A stretch of 64,000 nt of DNA from Rhea pennata (Eukaryota > Chordata > Aves > Rheiformes > Rheidae). Positions 14,100 to 26,429 of the stretch are shown piece by piece (positions within the stretch are counted from its first letter, which is position 1; each line of letters opens with the position of its first letter). The stretch covers positions 63,466,570 to 63,530,569 of the forward strand of contig NC_084667.1 in the NCBI RefSeq assembly GCF_028389875.1. Reading direction: 5' to 3'. Both the position numbers and the translations under genes were made by a program. The notes under the pieces were generated by a model, which was not told where the DNA came from, searched no databases, and saw only the letters and a program-made list of their open reading frames with translations.

Positions 14100-14660
14100 A
14101 GGAATTTTCTGCCTGTGGTCTTCCCCTGGAAGCGCCTCGTTCCTGCCGCCCCCTCGTCGGAGCTGGGCCGCGTGTCCCCACCCGAGGCTGAGCCCTTACC
14201 GACCGCCCCAGCGCAGACGAGCACGGGGTGGGAGAGGAGGACGCGAACAGCCCGGCGCGCGTGGGCACGCTGGTGGACCCTGCCTGCACGTTGGTGCAAG
14301 CCGCCTCTCTGCTTGCAGCGGGTCTGAATTCAAGTCACTGCAGGGAGAGCAGGGCTCTGTCGTGCCTGTTGTTAGGTCTTAGCTACGGCTCTTTAACTCC
14401 CATTAAATAGCTGAGCTTCCTTTAAGCTTCTTCCAAAACGAGGAGCTTGCAGCGGCGGCTCCTAGGAGCTTGGAGCTCTCCTCCGGGGATCTGCCTCCTT
14501 CTGCGCCCAGGAAAATTTCACAACATCTCTCCGCAGCTGCCGGGCACTGCGACCGGAGACAGCGCAGTGCCGGTCCCGCGCCGCTCCCTAAGGGACTCGC
14601 GCATCCCAGCTTTGCCCTGCGCCTTTAGTTTTCCCTCCTCCTGCTGCCCCATCTGCTAGG
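14100..14660. promoter_or_regulatory. CpG-rich block, CpG-island candidate
   Basis: GC-rich stretch with many CpGs and overlapping ORFs on both strands but no recognisable protein. Sequence becomes AT-rich after about 14680. A TATAAAAG motif at about 14782 could serve as a core promoter element, but no transcript is evident. Confidence 0.45.
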
Positions 14661-15459
14661 ATTCGATCAGAGGGGAAAGAAAAAGAAAAAACACCCTCTG
14701 GAGATGGTCTATCCTGCTGGACCTCTGCCGTAAAGCCTTTGCTCTAGTACTACTGCTTCTTATCAGCCATCACACCTTAAAATATAAAAGGTGCGTCTAA
14801 CAGGAGCCAGGAAACGTCTTGGCGAAGACCTGGACTTTCTCAGCTAATCGGTATTAATAACTTCCTATGCTCGAAGACAGCCCGTAGGAAATGCAGCCTG
14901 ACTCATCTACCCCGTAATTAGATGAACTCCTCGAAAAAGTGCAGGTGGCTGCACCGCAACGGCACATTAACCAAGGTGCGGAATACGCTTCTGACCAAAG
15001 GGCAGATAATAGCAGCCATGATTTCCTCCGCTGATGTAACGTAAAGGAGCAGTATTTCTGGCAGACTCGGCACTTGGCTGGGGCTGGAAACGCACGCACT
15101 CGTTTTCTTCCTCTCTCTCCCTCTCTTTTATCTCACTCGAGGGAAACCTGTAATATGCACAAAGCCTTGATTTATTTTTCACACCTCCCAAAATACTGGA
15201 AAACAATTACGCACAGAAATTTCACGAAAAACATGAGATATGCAGGTTTATTTTCTATTTTGGTTATACCTAGACTGTGATCCTTACCAAAGATATTTGC
15301 TTCTCGTGTTCTTTTTTTTTCCTGCCAAATTCAGCCATATATCATTTTTATGTATCTGAAGGCCACAGTGTAATGCAATATGAAGCTATGAATGGGATAA
15401 AGTTACATATTCTCCATTGATTTTCCATTGCATCCATTATCTTTAATGCTGGAATGCAG

Positions 15460-16720
15460 GTTAGCGCGAGGGCCGGAAGCCTCCGCACCTCCGCGCTGTC
15501 TGGCGCGTTACGAAACCCGCCCCCGGGGGCAGATAAAATCGGCTGCTAGGCGGAGCGAGGAGGCAGGAGACCCCCGAAGCGTCCGCCCGCGCGGGGGAAG
15601 CGAGCAGCTCCCCCGTCCGCAGGGCTCGCTGCCGCGCGGGAAGCGGGGAGAGGCGGGAGGAAGGTGCAGAACCGCAGCGGACGCGCGCCGGGCAGGGACG
15701 GGAGTGGAAGTAAGGGATGGAGGAGAAGAGGGAGGTAGAACTTTGCATGGGCAGAAGGCGTGACAGACGGCTCAAGACTTTCTGACAGCGCAAAACTTCT
15801 CTTTGCCTCCTCAGCAAAGGGAGAAATAAGAGCTTTGTGGGCCAAGACGCCACCGGGGTGCCGTTCCCCGCGGGGTCCGAGCGAAGCCCCCCAGGCACCA
15901 CCACCGCTGCCACCAGGAGATGCCACCAGCAGGACGGCGACCGGCGGTCACGGCGCTCAAAAGCCGTCGCTCCCCATCTTCCTGGTCTTGCTCAGGCCTC
16001 CGGCACTGCTGTTCGGTCCTGTGGGCCGGGCCGGACAGGGGAGGTGTCTGCAGGCAAGCCTGCGTGCTGCTCAAAGGTCCTCCCGGGAGGCCAAGCCCCG
16101 GTGGGGCTTGAGGCCAAGGACTCCCCACTGTCACGGCAGGCCTGTCTGCAACCTTAGCTCCGGCATCACCGCTGGTGACCCTGTAATGCATTTTTCAGAT
16201 CAAAATTCTTCTGCGGGACAAGTGACCTGCTCATCTTCGTCTGGCCTTCACTGCTCCGGAGACGGTCGTTGACACCTGCGACTAATTTGTGATCTATGAA
16301 GCTGAGCTGCGACCAGCACAAAGAAAATCTTCGTAAAAGTCCTGCATTCAGCTTCGTGAGCAGGCGTCCCCGGCCTCGCTCATGGAGGCTCTTCCTGCTC
16401 TACCTCTGGAAGCGGCATCTGGAGCCAGCTCGCAGCTACGGACCGACCGGCCTTCTAGTCCAAGCTTTGCTGCTCCTGCCGCCGCCGGAAAGCGGACCCG
16501 CGCCGCCGCAGCGCAGAGCCGTTCGGGCTGGCGGGCGGAAGATCTGGAGCCTTATGTTGCCGTTGGAGCCGTGAAGGTGCCGCCGGGTCCCGGCCGGGGG
16601 CCCCTCGCTGCGCGCCGGGGGCCCTGCTCTCCTTTAAACAGCCAATTAAAGCCTGCTTTGGCGCTTAGCGCGCGGCAGCAGCTCGCGCTGCTCAAGCCAC
16701 CCGGCCCAGCGTGAATTTAA
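15460..16720. promoter_or_regulatory. Longest CpG island of the window, no gene recognised
   Basis: About 1.25 kb of CpG-rich DNA with two denser cores (15460-15720 and 16430-16700). ORFs over 100 codons occur on both strands simultaneously, a sign of stop-codon depletion by GC content rather than coding. The block ends in an abrupt AT-rich segment (16710-16790) with homeodomain-type TTAATTT, CCAATTAAAG and TTCATTAAGC motifs. Confidence 0.6.
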
Positions 16721-16789
16721 TTTGAAAAAGAGGCAACTAATAAAGATCTTGGAAGGCTGGTTAAAGTTCATTAAGCTTTTCCTTTCAAG

Positions 16790-19700
16790 GCACGCTTCCC
16801 TCCAGCGCAGAACCCTGCGGCTCTGATAGACACAGTTAAACCCACGCAACATCAGCAGGTTTTAGGCTAACTCCAAAGATTCAGTCCTCCTTCGCTTGCG
16901 TTGTCATGTTTGCGCATCCCTTTGCAACAGGATCGTCACTGTCCAGCAGGTCCAATCTCTTCTTCTGGAAGCTTTGGAAAAGGAAGAAGTAAAGATGAAT
17001 CATGTGCTATTTTGAACAGGCCCCAGACTGAGAGAAGTATCTGTATTTTTGTTGATGCAGAATTTTGTGTATCAGTCCAAATCTTGAAGGTCAGATTTTT
17101 ATTTTTTCAATCACCCATTAAATTAGATTTAATTTTAAGTGGTGGGGCAAGGTCACTTGAAGAGCTTTGATTTATAAGATCATCTTTTCCAGAATCTAGA
17201 AATGTTGAAAGTGCAAGGCATATCTGCACTATTTTATCAGTTACAAAATTACTTTACGTCCTGGTAGAGAACAGGCTTATTTCCTGACATAGGACCAACA
17301 AAAATCTCCACTTTGTGTCTTTACAGGTAGTCTCCTTTTGCAAGCACTTCGTTTTTTGAAGCACTGAGACGTAGTACAATGTTCATGGCTTTGGCAAATA
17401 GATTTATTTTTACTTCCCTCGCCTGCTTTTACAATAGAGCTTCCCCACACACACAATCCTAAACATACATATGTGTTGAAAAGATACCAATACAGGCTGA
17501 GCAGAAAGATGAGCGTGATCCTGTCTCTCCCACTTATCAGTGGTGTGCCCAGGAATTACCCCGTGCTTTCCGAAATGCCTTTAGTACATGGAAGGTGCCC
17601 TACGAACCGTTGTTCTTCAGTTGTTCGCATTTAAAGTCCTTAAGGTTGGGAGGTCTTTTGTTTAGCTTTGAATCGTGTTGCTCTAGCACCTAGAAACCCA
17701 CAGCTCCAAATTCCTGGGCCATTCGAGTCTTTGGAGACTTGTTATTGAGATCCAGAGTTCCCCTTATGCCAGGGCTGCATCTCCCCTGCACGAACATGTG
17801 AACTTCGGAGCTGCAGGATCAATCCTGGCAAGCGAAGCAATTCTACTCCTCTTCTTATATCTAACTGCAGAGCTTCTAATTAAGACACCATCGTGGCTTT
17901 CTAGAAGAGCACATTAAATAGAAAAACACTGGAACGACGGAGAGGTCTCAATTTCCGTGGTTACGGCTTCAAACTGTGGAGCTAAAGGACACCAAAAGGA
18001 GAGCTTAACGCCTATAAATCTTGCTGCATGAAGCAAACTGATTCATGACTCAGAGTGCCAAAGTCCCTGAGAGTCAGGAGAGCAACTCTTTAAAATATAG
18101 TTTGCTACTATCACTGGAAACTTTAACCCACTGGCTTCACACTCAGAAGGTTTAAGCTGCAAATGGCAGGACAGGATTTATGTGTTCCTCTGAACAAAAT
18201 ACGTAAGGGTAGGAAAACTTGACCCGACAGTTTTGAGACATGCCTGCTGTAAATAACCAATTGATTGGCTGACTTGCAAAGCCATTAGCAGGCGTGAGGT
18301 GCCTGCTGAGATTCAGACACTGCATAAAATCTGGAGGTGCCAGTAAAATAGACATGGCTATTGGCTACGCGGTCATCTTCCTGCTGAACGCTCAGAAGGA
18401 CTAACGGGAAATGGAGCAAGCTTTCATCTCGTGCATTCGACACTGCAGCTCCGGAGGGGAACTGTGCGTGGGATCCAGTCTGTCGCGGGCTAAAGGGAAA
18501 GAAAAGAGATTAAAAACAAACTACCTTGTGCTTAAGCAGTAAATCATCTGGACAAGTAAAAGTTATTTCAAATTAAGTTGGAGATCCTGCCTTCACAGTG
18601 GCAGGCACCGAGTCTTTTCTGCTGTAAATCACCAAAGCTGCCAAATGGCACTGGTGGGTCTGAGCTAATGGGGCTTTCCACTCCCTGAAAAGCAGCAGCA
18701 GCAGTTATAGCAAGAGGGAAGTTAATGTCTCTGATCACAGGTTGTTAGGTGAAGGGACCAAAGGTTATGTTTCATCATCTGAGAATGAGGCATTTTCACC
18801 TTTTCCTTCCAACCCTTTTCCCTCTCAAAGAATTCAAACATTATGCCCATCTTCACTCTACCTGTTGCACCCACAGCTTTGAGACTTGGGTTGACATTTT
18901 TGTGCTTCCCCATCCTGATGGCGAGGGAAAAGGCCAAAGCAGTGGACGTCCCCTGGAGCTCTGCCTACCACATCATTCACTCCGGAGAAGAGCAGGCATG
19001 GGGAAGCAGAGCACACATGATGCTTGTCTACTCCAGGCAGCCTTTACACCAATCTGAGACATATGCACTGGAATCTGGGCATAAATGGTACTTGAGCAGC
19101 GGCGTAATGAAGAACCAGCGCCAGCCTTCAGAGCCATGGTGGCTTAGGGCATTAGCCTTGAACAAAGATGGGGCCTCCTTCCAGCACCAAACATGAGAAA
19201 TGACGGCCGGCTAGGAGATAAAAGGTGGATAGAACGTGGGCATGTGAAATTACATTCAATCCAATCTCACTTGCATGGTCTAAACTTCTTTCCGTGCTGT
19301 TCCTGCTCCTGCTGGGGCACTTCATCACAAGGACCAGCTCTGTGGGTCAGCATCTCCTCCTGTGACAGCCAGATGGCCTCTTGTACAAGTTTTCAGAAGA
19401 ATAAGAGAGTCCTAGATCTGGGCAGCAACTCCGCTCAAACAAATCAGTTTGGTCTTTCAGAAGCAGAGTATTTCTCCCGCTGTGCAGGACTCTCTTCTCC
19501 CAGACAGTTTTTCAGCTTATAGATTAGATTAAACAGCCTTCCGCCTGCTGGGAGTGAATGGCCACAAGGGAAGAATTGGTTCAAAATAATCGTGTTTACA
19601 CAGTATGCAAATAAGCACTGGCTGAATATTGACATGCTGCTGCCCAGGTGGTTTCCCTGTGGCTCCTAAAATATCAGAAATGGGTAGCACTGGCAGAGAA

Positions 19701-21740
19701 TTCATCTGCTTGCAGGAATCTGGCCTATTCCTATGAACTACAAGACTGTACAAGTGTGACTTTGCTTAAAATCTCACTAGCAAGTCTCAGGTTTTATTAT
19801 AGCACCCTGCTATCCCAGCAACGTCTACTGGGCAGGCAAAAATATCTCAGCCTTCCCACCCAGCTTGCCTCCCCTCCATTTTAGCACCACCGTATATACA
19901 TATTTGCATGCTGTGGTATGAGAAGTAGCATCTGCTATGTGTTCTTTAGGAATAAACCCTCCAGCTGAGCAACCCTGAGGACAGCGAACAGTGTTGGGGT
20001 AAAGACCTCATCTAAGTTCAAAGCTCCTTCCCCAGAATTCATGGCATTACCTTACTCAATGTATTCAAAATACTGAGAGTTGGCGTTGCTGGGGCTTGGT
20101 GTTCATGGCTCCTCATCGCACTTATGGCCTGTGGTCTCCAAGGCTGGAAGCTGAAGTAACAGGCAGAGGAAAAACAGAAATCAGATAAATATTTCCCAGC
20201 TCTGGAATTTGGAAAGATGGAGATTTTTCCCAGATGGAAGAGGTCTCTCTGCTATTAGGATGAAAAGGGAATAGCAGGTCAAGAGAGATGAAGTCTGTGT
20301 CTGGAAAACACGAAGGAAACTGCTGCCAAATACCTTGTATATATTTTCCTTCTTTTAATTATTTTTTTAAGCTAAAATCAGCCTCAGGCAAGGGATTGGA
20401 GGCCAGACGCTTTTGGCATTCTGCTTCTGTCTTGCAGGCAAGTTTGTTTGGATTTGTGGGCTTTTGATATAAATTAGGGAGATAAGAGCGATCGTGTTTA
20501 GTCAGACCAGGAGCTCAGCATCCCATCTCTGACAGTAGTCCACAGCAGAAGCTTTAAAAAGAAGTGTCAGAAAGGGAAGAGATACCGAGCAGTTGTCCCT
20601 CCCCCACAGCCAGCCAGCTTCTAGCCTTCAGTGGTACAGGGTCTTCTGAAAACGAGGTCCTATCTCCATACCAGTGCAGCAATTAATAGACAGTTTGTTC
20701 TGTTTTCCATGAATTTGTTTAAATTTATCTGCTGACATTTTTAGCTGCCACAACATCCACTAGCAAGCAGTTCTGCAGTGCCCTGGAGCCCCTTAGAAAA
20801 GTGTTTCCTTGTGCTCACTTTGAACTTGCTGTTGAACAATTTCCTTAGGCACTATCTAGTTCTGTTTTTTTATGAGATTAAAGTGAATAAATGTTTCATG
20901 TTTACTTCTCACATTATTTACAACTTCTGCGGGCTCAATCTGTATCTCCTCTTTGTTATCTTCTTTCCAAGAAGAAGTGTCTTACTCTCTTTGGACTGCC
21001 CATTTTTGGAAACTTAACACTGCACTCTATGCAAATATTTTGCTACAGGAAAGAAGTGCTTGATTTTGGAAGTGTCATTTTAATATGCACATTGCAAATG
21101 TTTATAAATACATACCTGCATACGGACACAGCGTTTGTCAAAACACATTCAAAAGATACCTAGGTTCTTTCGTGCATTACATACTTAGAGTGAAAATAAC
21201 CAGCTATATTTAAACCAGATCCAAGCCTAGACTAAATAATTTTAAAGGTCAATTAAAGAACAGAAAATCTCACTAGTTAAGAAATAAAAAGCTCTTGTTG
21301 GTCCACAATCCCAAGAGCTTCAACAGAACTGAAGTGCTGAATGAGAAACTCTAATTAAGTACAATTTTATATAAAAAACATTGACAACTCCAAGTTAATA
21401 TACCTGCCAAGACCTGAATTCAGACGACTGAATTTGGCCTACAGCAGTTGATGGAAACTCCATCGCTCACTGCGCTGATGTAGGCGCTTGGAAACCGACG
21501 GCTCTTGGCAGAGAAAAGACATTTCGGCTTCTGTTGAATGACTGCTCATATGATGAGCAGAAGATGAGATAGGCCAATAGTCAGGGTTCAGATTTGGATT
21601 ATGCTTTGGCTGGTGCTTAAAGTTCAGGTCTGAGGCCAAATCAAAGCTAGAATTTAGCCTGAAACGTAATCCTGAAATCACATGGACTCTTCTCATCAGG
21701 TATTGGACTCGGCGGCAGAAACCTGGAGATACTTTCTCTG
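16790..21740. other. Intergenic sequence, no gene recognised
   Basis: Mixed-composition DNA without CpG clusters. ORFs up to about 117 codons look random. An imperfect palindrome, CTGCTCATATGATGAGCAG, lies at 21542-21560. Confidence 0.6.
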
Positions 21741-21754
21741 TTGCAATTGCTGGT

Positions 21755-22250
21755 TTGTCAGCTTGGCAGGCGCCGCTGGGCTCGCGGCATTCCTGTTCCT
21801 TGGCCCTGTGCGAGTCAGCTCTGGAAAACTCTTATTCGACCACAATTAGAAAAGAAAGGGGCGGGGGGGAGCCAAAACCCACAAATCAAATTTGCGAGAA
21901 GGGCTCGAACCACAAAGTTCAGTTTTCTGCCCTGACAGCACGCACGAGTTCACACGAGAGACCTCAGCGCGGTGCCTGCAGGAGCCGCAGCAGCCAAGGC
22001 AGCGCTCGCGGAGCGGAGACCACGCTGCGGTCACGGGCATTCACGTCTCAGCTTCGCCCTCGGCCACGGGAAGATGAGGACACCTCCGAGCATCTGCTCG
22101 GCGCGCGGGTTTGTGAGGTGCACCACAGCGTTCGTGCAGCAAGCGGCAACACCAGCCCAGCTCCGCTTCTTAACGTCGCGTGCGATTTCTTAACGCGTCC
22201 TACACGTTGGGAACCCGCTCGAAAAGCAGTGATGGAGAACTTGGAAAGCG
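21755..22250. promoter_or_regulatory. CpG island without recognisable gene
   Basis: CpG-dense block with ORFs in several frames, including 168 codons at 21755-22261 on the plus strand, none recognisable. The flanks are AT-rich. Best read as an orphan CpG island. Confidence 0.55.
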
Positions 22251-22259
22251 AATTGAAGT

Positions 22260-24560
22260 GAAGAAAAGCCCTGGGTGTAATTTTACAGCGTGTGAAAGAC
22301 TTAAAGCAAGAAACACAACCAGATGCCACACGGAAACTACTTTCAATTAGTTCTGCTTTGCGTTATACCTACCGATGAAAATAAAAACAAATTCATTCTG
22401 TCAACAGCTCTATCTATAGCATAATCCTTAAATGAACTCATCCGTCAAACTGGTCTCCTCTGGCAAAACACATTACAATCCCTGTTTCTCAGCTGTGTGA
22501 ATCAATCATCTGTTTCCCAAACCCATTGGTCAACATCTCGAGGACCCAATATATTTTTATTGCACTAGAAAAGCCAGTTGCAAGGCACCAACCTTCCCAC
22601 ACCACCTAGGTGTAAAGTGTTCATCTATTAGCAAACTGCACGGTTTCGAGGGAGCCATTCCCCCCGCCCCGTCACGGTTGCACAGCGAACGCACCCGATG
22701 TGGAACCCAAACCAGCCTCAGCCTTCCTACCCCAGCAGCGTCTGTGGGATGTGCTGCTGCTCTTGGGCTGGACGAGCTAAAGAGATCACCAAAGAACAAA
22801 TCGTGTTTTTCCTAGGTGGACAGTTCAAAAGCTATGTTTGAAAGCCTACGTCTGAAAGGGCATAGTTAAGCGTTTTACAAGATACATCGCTATATGTATG
22901 CGTTTTTAAGCCGAAGTTAATGGTTTACATTGAAGTATAAGAAGTCACAGAGGAGTAACGCCACGAAACAGCGCACACATCACTGGCACTATCCAGTAGC
23001 ATTTACAGTAGTTCTTAATGGTGCACGTTACGTTCCCCATCCTCAGTGCAGGAGATCCCTGTCAAGAGGATCCCTTTCCAGGGCTCTGACGGTTGCGGTG
23101 ATCTCAGAGCCCACCCTCCATCCAGCAAAGAGATCCCATGAGAGGAAGATCCGCTGTTATTCCCATGTTATCAGTAGGAATCTATAGGCACAGACATAGC
23201 CTATCTTAGATATGCAAATTGATATAGGGTATTCCCAAAAAACATGGATTTCCAAGGGTTTCTGTGCCTAACCTCCAGCACCAAACCCAGAGGCAAAATT
23301 TGCCATGTTGATACATGTCCATGCTTAGCATAAGCCATGTCAGGATGGAGCAATGGGAGACCACCACTGGCCTCAGAGTCACTAAGGGCTGAAACATGTC
23401 TAAAAGTCATGCATGAAGTCCTGTTTCCCACCACAACTCATCTGTCCTGTGTGCAGAGACCCGCTTGCACAGGTGGGTGCTTCCAGCCTCTCTATATTGT
23501 TAGATAGAAAAATCTACTGAAATAGCAATCCAGACCTAGGCAATTTCTCGCAATTGTATTAGCTTAGACAGGCAGACTACAGCAGTGCTTCTCCTGAAGA
23601 CATCACATGAAAGTGCATTGCTTGTGTTTTTAACTATTAAAATGACAACTGTTTTGAAGTTCACTGTCAGTCCCTCCAAAAAGGTATGCCGCAGATACCA
23701 GCACAGGGAACTAAGGAATTCTGAGCAAAGCAGGCATGTCAAGGACCCCCTGGTCGCACTGTCCTAGCCATGGCACCAACTGCTCTTTGCCTTACAAGAG
23801 CAGCCTGGAGGCTGACAGCATCTTGGTTCCAGAGAAACTTCCATCATTTCTCACAGATTTTAAGGTACATGGGACATTTGGGAAGTTTTGCTCCTGGGCT
23901 TAACATTTTTTGATGGTAGCCTTTACAGAAAACTAAACCCTTCAGGAAGGTCTGGGTAACCCTTCCTCAAATCCTGGGATGCAAGTAGGAGAATGATAGT
24001 ATGCTCTCCCCACCAACAAGCTGATTTTACTGAGACTGGTTATTGATTGATTTGGATCAGTGTGAAAAGCAGACAGTACTGCTGGAAACACTGCAGGAAG
24101 TTGGCCAAGTTATGGGGCCTTAAAAATGGAGTCTTTATCCACATTTTTTATAATATTTTTTGAAAGGCTGGGCAGACAGCAGACTGGATGAAAGCAAGTT
24201 ATGTTCACAGTGTGGCAATCTGCCTCTTCCAGGGTGAAGACCAGCCATGGCCAGACTCACGGGAATGGTGCACCCGCTTTGATAGATAGCGTGCCAAGGG
24301 AGAAAGAACAGCTAAACAGGAGAAATCAGGGCCTAACCCCAAACGGACAGGAGTCCTGAGAGGTTCCTCATTGGAATTATTAAGACTTCTAGAGCGATCA
24401 CTCCAGACGATCCTATTTCTTTGAATCTTAAAAAAAAAAAAAAAAAAAAAATCACGAAGAAGATCCTATTAATGCTCTGCTCCAGGGGAATGATCAAGTG
24501 GCCCTTCAACGCCTTTAGATATCAACGAATTCCCTGCAGAAAGCAGGAGAGGCAATAGAG
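22260..24560. other. Intergenic sequence, no gene recognised
   Basis: AT-balanced DNA with a moderately CpG-rich patch near 22660-22760 and a 22-base A run at 24430-24451. No gene, RNA or transposon was identified. Confidence 0.6.
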
Positions 24561-24569
24561 TCACAGCTC

Positions 24570-25250
24570 GATGGGGAATTTGACAGCTTGGATGCGCTCT
24601 GCCCAGGGCTTCCCAACGCAGCTGGCCTCCACGTCCAGCCCGCGGGTTGGAGCGGGAGGAAGGGGGATTCGCCTGAGCTGAAACCAAAGAGAGACTTCCC
24701 CGGAGAACAAAGCGGCGGCTGCCGGAGGAATCGCCCGGCGGACAGGTGCCTGGCTTGCGCTCCGGCGGGAACGGCCTCGCCGCGGCGTCTCCGGCACCGG
24801 TGTCCTTCCAAGGAATGAAAAGCTGCCAGCGGCGCTGGCCGAAAAACAAAGCAAACAAGATACGTATCGCTGCCGAGTCAAAGCATCCCTGCGCAGGGAA
24901 CGAAGGTGAATTCGAAGGATGAAACCTCGCTGTTCCCAGGCGGCCGCTGCTGAGGACGTTTTGCCGTGAAATCGGCCTTCGGAGAGTCACCTGGTGCCCA
25001 CCTTCCCCAATCTCCAGCTTACCACAAGCAGAGGATGGGGAGCCCTAACCCCCCCCATGGGGGCTCGTGCCCTTATTTACTGAAGGATCCGCTGTAATTT
25101 CCTGCCCAAGAGCCCTGTCCCTGACCACGGCCGTTGTCCCTGCTAGCTCAACGCTGGAAAACTCATCCGTAAACGCAGTCGAGAGCACCGCGTTGAACGC
25201 GCCTCCGCTTTGCTTTTGTGCGTGCAGGGTTGTCACTGCAATCACACGAG
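24570..25250. promoter_or_regulatory. CpG island without recognisable gene
   Basis: CpG-rich in two parts (24590-24980 and 25070-25240). Overlapping ORFs, up to 173 codons on the minus strand, show Arg/Pro/Ser-rich composition without domain resemblance. Together with the next blocks it forms a cluster of CpG-rich DNA from 24.6 to 26.4 kb. Confidence 0.55.
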
Positions 25251-25599
25251 CGGCGACAAAACTATTTCTTCCCCCCTCCCAAGGAAAGGTGAAAGTTTGT
25301 CTACTCACACGGCCTCAGAATCTAAAGCTTTGCTACAAATATCACATTTTCCCAACTCGTACCAAAGCAACGAGAATGGTCAACTCTGCGTTAGCCTGCT
25401 GCTCCCCCCAGGACTTTGGAGCCAGATTCTGGCAGCAATCATGGGACACTTTAAAAATAAATAAATAAAAATCCACATCAGTACCGTTAATGAAGTATCA
25501 AGCTGATACTTGAATTTGGACGGTGATAACATAACCCCCCTGTTCAGAGAAAGGTGAAAAACACTGTCAGCATTTGCAGCATTACCAAAAAGACTTCGG

Positions 25600-26050
25600 A
25601 GAAGCAAGCACAGGAACCAACGTGAAATCCAACCCCGGCTGCTCGCTTCCTGAGATCTCCGGGGGAGGACAGCGGGCCCTGGAGCGGGAGCTGTTGGGGG
25701 CAGACCCACGCCGTCGTGTTGGGCTTTCCCATCCTCAAAAAGTCTGGTGCGTGCGGGGGGGAACCGGGATATCCCAGCCGGCTCCCCCCCGGCCACCGGC
25801 AGCTTAGCAGCTCTGTTTTTCCAAGCTGTCCCTCTTCCACCCCGCGCTCTCCACCTTTCATTCAAGTTGCGAGAGCTTAAAGACAACTTGGCAGGAGGGG
25901 AAGGGTCTATATATAACCGTCGGTGGCCATTTCGCCCGGCGAAACGCGGCGAGCAAATGGCCTCGGGAGCGGGAATGTGGCTCCGTGCAAGCGGCAGGTC
26001 GCCGAAGCAGCTGCCACCTTCCCTCGCCGCACAATGGGGATAGCGGAGAT
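25600..26050. promoter_or_regulatory. CpG island containing a TATA-like element
   Basis: CpG-rich block with TATATATAA at 25908-25916 followed by a CpG-dense segment with a CCATTTCGCC sequence. The arrangement resembles a focused core promoter pointing to the plus strand. The first ATG downstream (25957) opens only a 28-codon frame, so any transcript could be noncoding or spliced. Confidence 0.45.
25908..25916 (+). promoter_or_regulatory. TATA box or MEF2-type element
   Basis: CTATATATAA (25907-25916) satisfies both a TATA box and the MEF2 consensus YTAWWWWTAR. It sits inside a CpG island. A near-MEF2 element, GTAAAAATAG, lies about 215 bases downstream at 26125-26134. Which reading applies cannot be decided from sequence. 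Confidence 0.35.
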
Positions 26051-26154
26051 GCCAGCAGCACTATTTTTTTCCTACCCTGCTGTGCACTGAAAAATTTATT
26101 CTAGGAACATTATAGAGCAGGGGAGTAAAAATAGATTTGCAGGTTCAGCAAAAG

Positions 26155-26169
26155 GCTCTCTCTCTCTCT

Positions 26170-26203
<34 letters not shown>
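26155..26203. repeat. (CT)n followed by T31 polypyrimidine tract
   Basis: CT dinucleotides run to about 26172, then 31 uninterrupted T bases at 26173-26203. It is a pure polypyrimidine strand of about 49 bases. Confidence 0.95.
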
Positions 26204-26207
<4 letters not shown>

Positions 26208-26289
26208 GAAGTGAAGCAAAAACTGTTCATGGCCTCAATCAGCTTTTTGGGCCTTATCTACTCTTTCCAAACTACAAAGAGTAACCGAG

Positions 26290-26420
26290 CAGTCAAGCAA
26301 GCACGCAGGCGCCTTCCTCGTCGCCCCGGGCATCGCGCGAGGGCTCGACGCACCACGCTGGCTGCTTGGCGCTAGCACGACCCCAGCGCGAGCTGCTCGT
26401 GGCTGGGGGCACTCCGAGGC
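26290..26420. promoter_or_regulatory. Short CpG-rich block
   Basis: Small CpG-dense stretch (CCGGGCATCGCGCGAGGGCT and similar) just past the CT/T tract, probably the tail of the 24.6-26.4 kb CpG cluster. No ORF was recognised. Confidence 0.4.
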
Positions 26421-26429
26421 AGAAACGCT

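Noticed and set aside
15461-16272. Stacked ORFs of 100-170 codons on both strands
   Set aside because: Simultaneous openness of opposite frames in CpG-rich DNA; no consistent protein signal.
24469-24990. 173-codon minus-strand ORF
   Set aside because: CpG-island ORF overlapping several others. No resemblance to PRKCH exon 1 (expected C2 domain start) or to any family I know.
25380-25886. 168-codon minus-strand ORF
   Set aside because: Runs from a CpG block into AT-rich DNA without change of character and shows no recognisable domain or splice structure.
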